Assembly: GCA_902517505.1 (NCBI GenBank)
Contig: CABYCL010000001.1
Coordinates: forward strand, 29,006-93,005
Direction: 5' to 3'
Length of the DNA: 64,000 bases
DNA from: an uncultured SAR86 cluster bacterium
GTDB taxonomy: Bacteria > Pseudomonadota > Gammaproteobacteria > Magnimaribacterales > D2472
Shown: positions 53,386 through 60,289 of the stretch, piece by piece
Position numbering within the stretch: position 1 is the stretch's first letter
Layout: each line of letters starts with the position of its first letter
Position numbers and translations under genes: made by a program
Notes under the pieces: model-generated
Database searches by the model: none
Told to the model about the DNA's origin: nothing
Seen by the model: the letters and a program-made list of their open reading frames with translations, nothing else

Positions 53386-53403
53386 CTATTCCACAGTAAC
53401 GGA
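53386..53403 (-). repeat. glmS-tail repeat B (fused to the end of the DUF6607-like gene)
   Basis: Reads TCC GTT ACT GTG GAA TAG, and forms the actual last codons of the 53386-54483 gene. The arm AAAACAGTGATTTATA follows (53367-53382) and contains the GTG start of the next gene. Confidence 0.85.
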
Positions 53404-54483
53404 GTAGCCATAACCAGATTCTCTTTTTTCAATATGTTCATCAATTGTGGTTTCTATCTTATCAATTGCATCTAAATTGCCGTTCTTATAATCATCTGCT
53501 AATCCAAACAATCGTGCGAATAAAATATTACCGTCGACATCTGAATTAACTTTAATTTTTTTTGATTTTTCTGTCTTTTCTCCCCAAACTACTCTTACTT
53601 TTTTCCAAAAGTCTGAAGTTTCATCCCAATAGGTATATCCTGCCGACCAATCGAAGTTTTCTATTCTTTGATATCTTGCTAAACCAATTTCTTTTGCAAT
53701 AACTTTGTTGTCTAGTGTTGCTTTATTGTTGTTTTGTTCATGAACCCATCCATTCGGGGTAATTGTGTGTATATTTGTTCCAATAACAATATCGTAATCA
53801 TCTCTTATGGTCGCCTCCCTTCTTGGAAGAGGTCTTTTTGTTTCATTACTTGTCCATGATGATGAGTTTGAAAAATGTTTCCATTCCCCAAAACCCTCGT
53901 ATCTTGGTGAATCATCAACTTGATAAACCGTTTGTGACCAAGTTCCCTTTCTATCACTGTAGGATAGATTTTTTCTTTCCCATGTATTTTCTCCAACAAA
54001 CTCATTAATTGAATTATCTTGGTATTTCCAATCTTGTCTCCAGTGTTTAACAACAATAGGATCTGAGGTCGTCCCATCATCTTGTTCAAAGAACATGACC
54101 ATTATGTGTTGCAGACTTATGAAATCCTTTTCATCTTCAACCGCGATTACAAATTCTGTTCCCCATGACTGATAAGGTTTTGGCGGTATATAGTCCTTAG
54201 TGAAACCCATTGTCTCCATGAAATCAAAATTAATTTTATGTTCGCCTTGCATTGCAAGAATTGCTAACCTATCTTTTTCAAATTTGGTCAATTCATCATT
54301 TTGTATTTCCTTCCATAAAGGGTTGGGAGTTTTATCTAAGTCAACATCTGGACCTGAGGAAGTTCCTCCTCTTGGTGTCATCAAGTCTGGATTATCTAAT
54401 TGGGTCCATCCAAATACATAATTGCTATCAGAACTTAAAATTAGTTGACTAAAGAAAATTGCTATAAAGAAAAATATTCTCAT
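53386..54483 (-). CDS. Secreted DUF6607-like protein whose last codons are a glmS tail
   Basis: The 365-residue protein has a signal peptide (to about residue 17) and text I recognise as DUF6607-like: WGTEFVIAVEDEKDFISLQHIMVM, VKHWRQDWKYQD, TWSQTVYQVDDSPRYEGFGEW and PLPRREATIRDDYDIV. The final residues YSVTVE and stop coincide with the repeat core, so the gene end appears to have been replaced by, or fused to, a glmS tail. The original C-terminus may be missing. It starts seven bases downstream of repeat C. Confidence 0.75.
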   Translation of the reverse strand: MRIFFFIAIFFSQLILSSDSNYVFGWTQLDNPDLMTPRGGTSSGPDVDLDKTPNPLWKEIQNDELTKFEKDRLAILAMQGEHKINFDFMETMGFTKDYIPPKPYQSWGTEFVIAVEDEKDFISLQHIMVMFFEQDDGTTSDPIVVKHWRQDWKYQDNSINEFVGENTWERKNLSYSDRKGTWSQTVYQVDDSPRYEGFGEWKHFSNSSSWTSNETKRPLPRREATIRDDYDIVIGTNIHTITPNGWVHEQNNNKATLDNKVIAKEIGLARYQRIENFDWSAGYTYWDETSDFWKKVRVVWGEKTEKSKKIKVNSDVDGNILFARLFGLADDYKNGNLDAIDKIETTIDEHIEKRESGYGYSVTVE

Positions 54484-54489
54484 TGGAAG

Positions 54490-54507
54490 CTATTCTACAG
54501 TGACTGA
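54490..54507 (-). repeat. glmS-tail repeat C
   Basis: Reads TCA GTC ACT GTA GAA TAG, preceded by Leu-Phe-Lys codons shared with copy G. The inverted arm lies at 54515-54530. Confidence 0.85.
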
Positions 54508-54525
54508 CTTGAACAAAACAGTGAT

Positions 54526-54900
54526 TTATATATCTAGCAGTGGATTTCTTCCCCATTTATTTTCATCTTCTTTTGCTGGAAGCATTACTAAAATTAAAAT
54601 TACGAATATCCCAATAATTGTGATGTAGGATAGTTGCCACCATCCAGAAATGCCTCTGTCTTGCAATCTTCTTGATGTGACTGACACGCTAGGAATAAAA
54701 GTTATGATTTGAAATAGTGCTGAAAATGGTCCATAACCAATTTCTTCATTAAATATTCCTAAAAACACTTCTACAAATCCTAATACGAATGCAATTAGAG
54801 ACACTGAAAGAACAAAATACCAATACTCGCTTCTGCATGCTCTTCCATGAAAATTTTTCCAATTAGTAAAAACTGAAATAAATGATTCTTTAATATTCAT
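54526..54900 (-). CDS. DUF805 family membrane protein in cassette D-C
   Basis: The 124-residue protein has the DUF805 signature WKNFHGRACRSEYWYF, then PSVSVTSRRLQDRGISGWWQL and the end NKWGRNPLLDI. Four membrane helices are visible. DUF805 proteins are often found in mobile or phage-linked settings. It is bounded by perfect 13-base inverted arms and has its own start after GAGAAG. Confidence 0.85.
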   Translation of the reverse strand: MNIKESFISVFTNWKNFHGRACRSEYWYFVLSVSLIAFVLGFVEVFLGIFNEEIGYGPFSALFQIITFIPSVSVTSRRLQDRGISGWWQLSYITIIGIFVILILVMLPAKEDENKWGRNPLLDI

Positions 54901-54931
54901 AATTATCTTCTCTGTAAATCACTGTTTAAAA

Positions 54932-54949
54932 TTACTCCACCGTAACAGA
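54932..54949 (-). repeat. glmS-tail repeat D
   Basis: Reads TCT GTT ACG GTG GAG TAA. The arm at 54915-54927 is the perfect inverted partner (13 bases) of the copy-C arm at 54516-54528. Confidence 0.85.
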
Positions 54950-54979
54950 GTTGTCGTAGCAAGGTTTCTCATTGTTCAT
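54932..54979 (-). CDS. Very short ORF ending in the glmS-tail codons (15 aa, doubtful)
   Basis: The ORF reads MNNEKPCYDNSVTVE, starting four bases after the lipoprotein stop and using repeat D as its last five codons. It may be a chance ORF or a remnant; there is no sign of function. Confidence 0.25.
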   Translation of the reverse strand: MNNEKPCYDNSVTVE

Positions 54980-54983
54980 TGTT

Positions 54984-55274
54984 TTATTCAACGGTTTCTA
55001 CTATATCAACTATCCAGATAGTTCTATCCACACCGTCATTATACTTACGCATTTTTCTTACCTCTACTTGTTCTTCGTGTTTAGTGCAGAACTTAGTAAT
55101 TCTTTCGCCATTTTTTAAGTTAAAAATATCTAGATAATCGTCATCACTAAAATGATATATCTTGAAATCGTGACTTATAATTTTTCCTCCAGTTATTCCT
55201 AATGCAGTGCTAGCACATCCTGTAGTTAAGAAAACAATTAAAGATAAAAAGATTGTTTTTTTAAAGAATTTCAT
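54984..55274 (-). CDS. Small lipoprotein in cassette E-D
   Basis: The 96-residue protein has a clear lipobox (LTTGC, Cys20). The mature part is short and charged (DDDYLDIFNLKNGERITKFC) and ends IVETVE. The end (GTTGAATAAAACA) resembles the bases after the glmS stop, possibly a degenerate ninth tail. No family is recognised. Its ATG overlaps the preceding small ORF in an ATGA arrangement. Confidence 0.65.
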   Translation of the reverse strand: MKFFKKTIFLSLIVFLTTGCASTALGITGGKIISHDFKIYHFSDDDYLDIFNLKNGERITKFCTKHEEQVEVRKMRKYNDGVDRTIWIVDIVETVE

Positions 55275-55399
55275 CTTAACAAATCACTGTTTAAGATTAC
55301 TCCACCGTTACTGAGTGTATTTGAACAGAGAATAATATTTTTGTCATTTTTGAACTTTTTATGAAACGTTTTATAAAACTTAATATATTTTTCTTCCAT
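55271..55399 (-). CDS. Small basic ORF reading through repeat E (42 aa, doubtful)
   Basis: The ORF begins MEEKYIKFYKTFHKKFKND and passes through the repeat E core in a frame other than the glmS one before ending at the ATGA start of the lipoprotein gene. It starts six bases after the 31-aa gene. Tight spacing at both ends suggests coupling, but the passage through a repeat in the wrong frame argues that its tail is not original. Real translation is uncertain. Confidence 0.3.
   Translation of the reverse strand: MEEKYIKFYKTFHKKFKNDKNIILCSNTLSNGGVILNSDLLR
55297..55314 (-). repeat. glmS-tail repeat E
   Basis: Reads TCA GTA ACG GTG GAG TAA. Arms are present on both sides (55281-55292 and 55323-55335). 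Confidence 0.85.
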
Positions 55400-55405
55400 T
55401 AAAAA

Positions 55406-55501
55406 CTATCCAATCATAAGAAGCATAAATATCAATCCAAGGTTAAAACCTATCAATGTCCAAAAGAGTGCTTTTCTATCAAAATTTATTTTTTTACTCA
55501 T
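55406..55501 (-). CDS. Small membrane peptide (31 aa) in cassette F-E
   Basis: The ORF reads MSKKINFDRKALFWTLIGFN then a hydrophobic stretch ending LLMIG, one transmembrane helix with a basic N-terminus. It starts directly in the arm of repeat F and has an ATGA overlap with the ORF upstream. No family is recognised. It is too short for the track. Confidence 0.5.
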   Translation of the reverse strand: MSKKINFDRKALFWTLIGFNLGLIFMLLMIG

Positions 55502-55617
55502 TTAATTATCTGTTCAAATCTACTCGACAGTAACGGACTAAGTTTAGTCGGTCTTTTATTCTCCACTATTTCTGTGATGTTTGAAAGGTCTGAAATTTGC
55601 TTGTATAGAGTATACAT
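55498..55617 (-). CDS. Small ORF reading through repeat F (39 aa, doubtful)
   Basis: The ORF begins MYTLYKQISDLSNITEIVEN, three bases after the preceding gene's stop, and reads through the repeat F core in a non-glmS frame. It ends in an ATGA overlap with the 31-aa gene. As with the ORF across repeat E, the spacing suggests coupling but the C-terminal part derives from the repeat. Confidence 0.3.
   Translation of the reverse strand: MYTLYKQISDLSNITEIVENKRPTKLSPLLSSRFEQIIK
55520..55537 (-). repeat. glmS-tail repeat F
   Basis: Reads TCC GTT ACT GTC GAG TAG. The arm at 55505-55515 pairs with the arm at 55323-55335 of copy E (10 of 11). Confidence 0.8.
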
Positions 55618-55620
55618 AAT

Positions 55621-56001
55621 TTAACTTGAGTCCTTTATGAATTCTGCTTTTGTTACCCCAATAGACCTCTTCCAATGCTGGGTTCCGCCCCACAGAAAAC
55701 CTTTTATCTTAATTTTAGTTCTCTTTTTAAGAAGATTATTAAGATCGTTTAGTTGGTCATCATTAAGTATGACGTGAATTTGATCGGTATTTATTGGTCC
55801 AACTCCATCATCAAAGCAGGTTTCTTCATCTAAATGAAAAATATAATATGTTATTTCCTCGCCATGATCCCAAAACATAGTACCTCTAACTTCGAATAGT
55901 TCTCCATTTAAAGGTGAGGAACTCATATTTTGGTGGGTTACACAGTTGTCTGCAAAAAGTGGTATGTTAAAAATCAAAATTAAGAAAAGTAATTTATTCA
56001 T
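55621..56001 (-). CDS. Secreted DUF4431-like protein in cassette G-F
   Basis: The 126-residue protein has a signal peptide (to about residue 17). The body, FEVRGTMFWDHGEEITYYIFHLDEETCFDD then KIKIKGFLWGGTQHWKRSIGV, recalls the DUF4431 pattern, with a possible disulfide between two cysteines. The call is from memory and moderate. It overlaps the lipoprotein gene upstream by four bases. Confidence 0.65.
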   Translation of the reverse strand: MNKLLFLILIFNIPLFADNCVTHQNMSSSPLNGELFEVRGTMFWDHGEEITYYIFHLDEETCFDDGVGPINTDQIHVILNDDQLNDLNNLLKKRTKIKIKGFLWGGTQHWKRSIGVTKAEFIKDSS

Positions 56002-56312
56002 TTTTTATCACAATTAAAATTATGAAGTCCTGCTGATGTAGAAAGTTTTTCGCCATCCTCATACCAAGCAAATGAAGTCTCACCGTTTGTAAAGAGGGTC
56101 ATTCCATATGATGTTGTTAAATGTGGATGAAGGTAGATTTTATTTCCTGAATTACCTATTTCAATAGAAATAGATGTTCTATCTGCGCTTACTGTTGCAT
56201 CAATACTTCCACCACAAGTATATTTGATTTCTTTCTCTGCCTTGCTACAAGAAAGTACGATAAAAAATACAAATATTAAAGGTAAATTCTTTAACTTAAT
56301 TATTTTTTTCAT
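55998..56312 (-). CDS. Lipoprotein, possibly MliC-like, in cassette G-F
   Basis: The 104-residue protein has a lipobox (VLSC, Cys22). The mature part has cysteines in YTCGGS and FNCDKK at its two ends. A strand-rich middle with SAFAWYEDG-like text (SFAWYEDGEKL) resembles MliC/PliC lysozyme inhibitors. That similarity is weak and only suggestive. The gene is co-oriented with glmS. Confidence 0.6.
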   Translation of the reverse strand: MKKIIKLKNLPLIFVFFIVLSCSKAEKEIKYTCGGSIDATVSADRTSISIEIGNSGNKIYLHPHLTTSYGMTLFTNGETSFAWYEDGEKLSTSAGLHNFNCDKK

Positions 56313-56511
56313 TCTTAAATTCTGCCATAACTCCCTATAAATGTCTTATGAATACACATAAGAGACCGCAACAAGTCATGGCAACACCTTGTGACTTCCG
56401 CTAACACGAAAAAATAGGTGGAATTTTTAGTATAGTTTTTAACCGGATATATTTTTAGCGATTTTTAAACCCCCCGCAGAATGCGGGATTAAAATGAAAG
56501 ACGGGTTAAAC
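56313..56511. other. Intergenic stretch in cassette G-F
   Basis: No gene is seen in these 199 bases. They contain a GC-rich hairpin at 56473-56487, a separate AAGTCA/TGACTT inverted pair near 56371-56395, and a TATACT-like hexamer on the minus strand near 56425. This is the longest non-coding stretch in the array and may hold a terminator and the promoter of the 56312 gene. Confidence 0.4.
56473..56487 (-). terminator. Hairpin, possible terminator after cassette H-G
   Basis: CCCGCA-GAA-TGCGGG forms a perfect six-pair stem with a three-base loop. In the minus direction it is followed by only three T then A-rich sequence, so a strong intrinsic terminator is not assured. Confidence 0.35.
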
Positions 56512-56529
56512 TTACTCCACCGTGACTGA
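56512..56529 (-). repeat. glmS-tail repeat G
   Basis: Reads TCA GTC ACG GTG GAG TAA, preceded by the same Leu-Phe-Lys codons as copy C; 22 bases are identical between the two. The arm AAAACAGAGAAT lies at 56537-56548. Confidence 0.88.
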
Positions 56530-56555
56530 CTTGAACAAAACAGAGAATAAGATTC

Positions 56556-57053
56556 TCAATTATCTTCAACCCGTTCAAAAACAACAGAACATCCCCGGTA
56601 CCACTCACCTGATTGTCGATTATTTCCTAGATTGCAAAACATATTAATATCATGACCTCCTTTAGTATTGTTGTCACTGATAAAAAAGAATGGTCTTATA
56701 TCTTTGCTTCTTTGAACTATGTCCTTTGATTCAACAATACCTGAACATACTTTTCCTTGTGATTCAATGTAAGACCCTATCTTATCTGACCACTCTACAC
56801 CAGGGTCTAACCAAATTTGTTTCATTACACTATCTGTGTCTAATTTAACTCTATAGTCTTCATATGATTTATGAGTTCTTACCAAAATCGCCTTGAAGCA
56901 GGCATCCCCTTTTACTTTTCCAGTATTTCTGAAGTCACAAGAGGCAATCCCTCGCCCGTTAAGGGTACAATCATTTTCAATATTAGGTTCTCCACAACTG
57001 GTAAGAAATAGGGTTAATAAAAAGGTAAGATATATCTTATATTTTCTTTTCAT
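56556..57053 (-). CDS. Hypothetical lipoprotein, first gene of the cassette array
   Basis: The 165-residue protein has a lipobox (LTSC, Cys20). Five further cysteines occur (NDCTL, SCDFR, ACFK, VCSG, FCNL and RGCS region), suggesting disulfides. No family is recognised. AAGGAG lies six bases before the ATG and overlaps the region just after the arm, so translation does not need glmS. It lies between perfect 12-base inverted arms, the clearest cassette. Confidence 0.7.
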   Translation of the reverse strand: MKRKYKIYLTFLLTLFLTSCGEPNIENDCTLNGRGIASCDFRNTGKVKGDACFKAILVRTHKSYEDYRVKLDTDSVMKQIWLDPGVEWSDKIGSYIESQGKVCSGIVESKDIVQRSKDIRPFFFISDNNTKGGHDINMFCNLGNNRQSGEWYRGCSVVFERVEDN

Positions 57054-57081
57054 AACTTCTCCTTCAATTCTCTGTTTTATT

Positions 57082-57099
57082 CTATTCCACCGTGACTGA
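57082..57099 (-). repeat. glmS-tail repeat H (current glmS 3' end)
   Basis: Reads TCA GTC ACG GTG GAA TAG, the real end of glmS. The arm ATTCTCTGTTTT at 57067-57078 is a perfect 12-base inverted partner of the copy-G arm at 56537-56548. Confidence 0.9.
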
Positions 57100-58908
57100 T
57101 TTCGCTAAGTTTCTTGGTTGATCAATATCAGTTCCTCTTAACAAAGCAACTTCATATGAAAGTATCTGAAGAGGAATAGTATAAATAATTGGCGTGAGAA
57201 TAAAATCACATTTTGGCATATTGATTAGTTTTCCTGATTGTAAATCCATTGTTATTGATGGATCAGCAAACACATAAATGGTTCCACCTCTTGCTTTAAC
57301 TTCCTCTAAATTAGAAACAAGCTTTTCTGCGATTTCACTCTCTGGCGCTAATGCAATTACTGGCATTTCCTCATCAATTAATGCTAATGGTCCATGTTTT
57401 AACTCGCCTGCGGGGTATGCTTCAGCATGAATATATGAAATTTCTTTTAATTTTAAGGCTCCTTCTTTTGCGATCGGATAAAAAATCCCTCTACCCAAGA
57501 ATAATGCATTGTCTTTGTTAGCTATTTCTGGAGCAATTTCTATAATGGTATCTTTTAATTTTAGAGTTTCTTCAACCGTATCTGGCAAAGATCTTAAGGC
57601 TGTAATAACTCTTGTTCTTAATTTCGGATTTATTTTTCTACTTTTTGCTAAAGATAAGGCTAATAGCATTAAGGCCGCAAGTTGCGTTGTAAAAGCCTTT
57701 GTTGATGCAACTCCAATTTCTGGACCAGCATTTGTAAAAATTGAATAGTCAGATTCTCTTGCAAGTGAGCTCGTTGGGACATTGCATATGCATAAAGTTG
57801 AAAGATAGTTTTTTTCTTTTGCATATCTTAGTGCAGCTAAGGTATCAGCGGTTTCTCCAGATTGAGAAATTGTTACTAATAAGGAATCTTCATCAACATG
57901 TGGGTTTCTATATCTGTATTCTGAGGCATAATCAGTTTGTGTTGGTAATCCTGAAATCGATGAAAACCAATTAGCGCCTACTCTTCCAGCATGCAAGCTA
58001 GTTCCACAAGCAACAATTTGTATTCTCTTAACTTTTTCAAATAATTCAGATGATCCAAGTCCAAATATATTATCCAAAACATCTTCTCCGCCAACTCTTC
58101 CATCAATGGTATTCAAGATAGCGTCTGGTTGCTCATAAATTTCTTTTTCCATGAAATGTTTATAGTCACCCTTTGAAGTTGATTGGCTAGAAATATCAAT
58201 CTGTGTAACTTCTCTTTGAACCTCTTTCTTTTCTGCGTCATAAATCGTATAGCTTTCAGAAGAGAGCTCAGCAACATCTCCATCCTCAAGAAAAATAAAT
58301 TCATTAGTTAATTGTCCAATTGCTAATGGATCTGAGGCTGCCAAAAATTCATCAACTCCCACTCCTATTAAAAGAGGAGACTTGCTTCTTGCTATCGTTA
58401 CATTTGTATCATCTTCTTTGTCTATTGCTGCAATTGCATATGCCCCTTCAATTTTTTCTTTTGTTAGGTACATTGAATCAAGCATTGAATTCCCTTTGTT
58501 AAGAAAATATTCAAGCATATGTGCAATGAGTTCAGAATCAGTTTGTGATGAGAACGTATAGCCTTCTTTTTTAAGAAATTCTTTTAAATCTAAATAATTC
58601 TCAATAATTCCGTTATGAACTATGTATACCCTTTCATTAGACTTATGTGGGTGAGCATTTTCTTCAGAAGGCTCTCCATGTGTTGCCCATCTGGTGTGAG
58701 CAATGCCTAGTTTGCTTTTTGGTTTTTCAGTAATCATCTTTTCTTCTAGCAAATTAACTTTTCCTAGAGTTCTTAAATGAGCAATCTTGTCAATTTGATG
58801 GAGGGCTATTCCTGCAGAATCATAGCCTCGATATTCCATTTTGTGCAAGCCTTGGACTAACAGTTTTCCTACATTACGGTTTGAAGCAGCCGCTATTATT
58901 CCACACAT
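57082..58908 (-). CDS. glmS: Glutamine-fructose-6-phosphate transaminase GlmS
   Basis: GlmS makes glucosamine 6-phosphate from fructose 6-phosphate and glutamine, the first step towards UDP-GlcNAc, peptidoglycan and LPS. The 608-residue protein begins MCGI with the amidotransferase cysteine and has HTRWATHG, the two SIS domains (ACGTSLHAG, SQSGETADT) and the conserved end RNLAKSVTVE. It starts three bases after glmU. Its 3' end is the Tn7 attachment site in other bacteria, and here is followed by the cassette array. Confidence 0.97.
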   Translation of the reverse strand: MCGIIAAASNRNVGKLLVQGLHKMEYRGYDSAGIALHQIDKIAHLRTLGKVNLLEEKMITEKPKSKLGIAHTRWATHGEPSEENAHPHKSNERVYIVHNGIIENYLDLKEFLKKEGYTFSSQTDSELIAHMLEYFLNKGNSMLDSMYLTKEKIEGAYAIAAIDKEDDTNVTIARSKSPLLIGVGVDEFLAASDPLAIGQLTNEFIFLEDGDVAELSSESYTIYDAEKKEVQREVTQIDISSQSTSKGDYKHFMEKEIYEQPDAILNTIDGRVGGEDVLDNIFGLGSSELFEKVKRIQIVACGTSLHAGRVGANWFSSISGLPTQTDYASEYRYRNPHVDEDSLLVTISQSGETADTLAALRYAKEKNYLSTLCICNVPTSSLARESDYSIFTNAGPEIGVASTKAFTTQLAALMLLALSLAKSRKINPKLRTRVITALRSLPDTVEETLKLKDTIIEIAPEIANKDNALFLGRGIFYPIAKEGALKLKEISYIHAEAYPAGELKHGPLALIDEEMPVIALAPESEIAEKLVSNLEEVKARGGTIYVFADPSITMDLQSGKLINMPKCDFILTPIIYTIPLQILSYEVALLRGTDIDQPRNLAKSVTVE

Positions 58909-58911
58909 ATA

Positions 58912-60267
58912 CTAGTCCTTCTTTTTAGACCAATTCTCTTTATTATCTTGTTTTGATCTTCCAACTCCAAGAGCATTATCTGGCACATCTTTTGTTATCA
59001 CAGAGCCTGCTGCAACGTATGCATTTGATCCTATTGTAACTGGAGCAACTAAAGAAGAATTTGTTCCTATAAAACTATTGTCTCCTATTTTGGTTTTATG
59101 TTTATCTTTACCATCATAATTACAAGTAATTGTGCCTGCACCAATATTTGATTCTGCTCCAATCTCAGCATCTCCTAAATAAGCAAAATGATTAGCTTTA
59201 GAATCCTTACCGATTTTTGTTTTTTTGGTTTCAACAAAATTACCAATCCTTGCCGCATCGTCTATATGACTTCCCTCTCTAAGTCTTGCATATGGTCCAA
59301 TTGAGCAGTTTTTACCTACTTTAGAGGATACGAGGTGTGAAAAAGCTTCTATAGAGGTGTTATCGCCAATCTCTACATCTTTTAAAATTGTATTAGGTCC
59401 AATAGAAACATTATTTCCAAGAGTTATATTTCCATCAAGTATTACATTTATATCAATTTCGCAGTCTTTTCCAACAGAAACTTCTCCCCTGATATCGATT
59501 CTAGAGGGATCAGAAATTGTTACCCCCATATTCATTAAATCTTCCGCTTTCATTTTTCTATATATGCTTTCTAACTCTGATAACTCTTTTTTAGTATTTG
59601 CGCCTTTAACTTCCTCATTTGGCACAATACATGTATTAATTTTAAACCCTTTCTTGCAAATTATAGAGACTATATCAGTTAAGTAAAACTCGCTCGCTGC
59701 ATTTTTATTATTAACATCATTAATGGCCTCTGCTAGAAGCTTTTTATTACAACAAAGAATCCCTGTAAAAATCTCTGTTATTTTCTTTTCATTTTCTGAA
59801 GCATCTTTTTCTTCAACTATTGCCTGAGCTGAGCCCGATAAGTCTTTTTTAACTCGGCCATAACCAAAAGGATCTTCTAACACGGTGGTTAATATAGTTA
59901 GGCTGTCTTCAGTCAAAGATAATAAGTTTTTGAGAGTTGATTCCTTGATTAATGGTACATCACCGTATAAAACTAAAACTTTAGAGCCGTCTGAAATAGA
60001 ATCAAATGATGATTTAACAGCATCAGCAGTTCCGATTGGTTTTTTTTGTTCGCTAATGTGCAAGATTCCGTTAAAGTTTTCTGTTTCTTTGATTATTGAT
60101 TCTTTTTCATATCCTACAACAAAAGTAGTTTCATCAGTGATGTCAACAACAGTTTCATAAATCCTTTTAAGCATTGAGTAGCCGCCAATAGTTTGAAGAG
60201 ATTTTGCTTTATTTGAAATCATCCTAGAGCCCTCTCCGGCAGCTAGAATTACAGTATGAATCTTCAC
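58912..60267 (-). CDS. glmU: Bifunctional UDP-GlcNAc pyrophosphorylase / GlcN-1-P acetyltransferase GlmU
   Basis: GlmU acetylates glucosamine 1-phosphate and joins it to UTP to give UDP-GlcNAc. The N-terminal nucleotidyltransferase domain has LAAGEGSRM and the GDVPL motif. The C-terminal left-handed beta-helix begins near residue 250, with hexapeptide turns such as IGDNTSIEAF, and the acetyl-CoA region GAGTITCNYDGKDKHKT. The length of 451 is normal. The order atpC-glmU-glmS is the usual gammaproteobacterial one. Confidence 0.96.
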   Translation of the reverse strand: MKIHTVILAAGEGSRMISNKAKSLQTIGGYSMLKRIYETVVDITDETTFVVGYEKESIIKETENFNGILHISEQKKPIGTADAVKSSFDSISDGSKVLVLYGDVPLIKESTLKNLLSLTEDSLTILTTVLEDPFGYGRVKKDLSGSAQAIVEEKDASENEKKITEIFTGILCCNKKLLAEAINDVNNKNAASEFYLTDIVSIICKKGFKINTCIVPNEEVKGANTKKELSELESIYRKMKAEDLMNMGVTISDPSRIDIRGEVSVGKDCEIDINVILDGNITLGNNVSIGPNTILKDVEIGDNTSIEAFSHLVSSKVGKNCSIGPYARLREGSHIDDAARIGNFVETKKTKIGKDSKANHFAYLGDAEIGAESNIGAGTITCNYDGKDKHKTKIGDNSFIGTNSSLVAPVTIGSNAYVAAGSVITKDVPDNALGVGRSKQDNKENWSKKKD

Positions 60268-60289
60268 AATATAAGGTTAAATATATACC

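Larger units (their letters stand above)
52871..57099 (-). mobile_element. Candidate glmS-anchored cassette array
   Basis: Seven short modules, all on the glmS strand, are separated by eight copies of the glmS 3' end. The copies lie at 57082, 56512, 55520, 55297, 54932, 54490, 53386 and 52889. Each 18-base core encodes Ser-Val-Thr-Val-Glu plus a stop (lost in the most distal copy). Modules range from about 220 to 1100 bases and hold lipoproteins, secreted proteins or membrane proteins. Several are bounded by inverted ends of the AAACAGTGATTTA type. No transposase or recombinase is in the window, so mobility is inferred from structure only. Confidence 0.7.

Noticed and set aside
55505-55520. 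tRNA T-loop (TTCAAATC) near repeat F
   Set aside because: No acceptor stem, D-arm or anticodon arm could be fitted around it; it is part of the repeat arm.
52871-57099. CRISPR or REP-type repeat array
   Set aside because: Spacing is irregular (about 220-1100 bases), the spacers are genes, and the repeat is clearly the glmS 3' coding end rather than a palindromic CRISPR repeat.
56512-57099. A resident Tn7 transposon
   Set aside because: No tnsABCDE genes are present, and Tn7 insertion does not duplicate the glmS tail. Only the site is shared.
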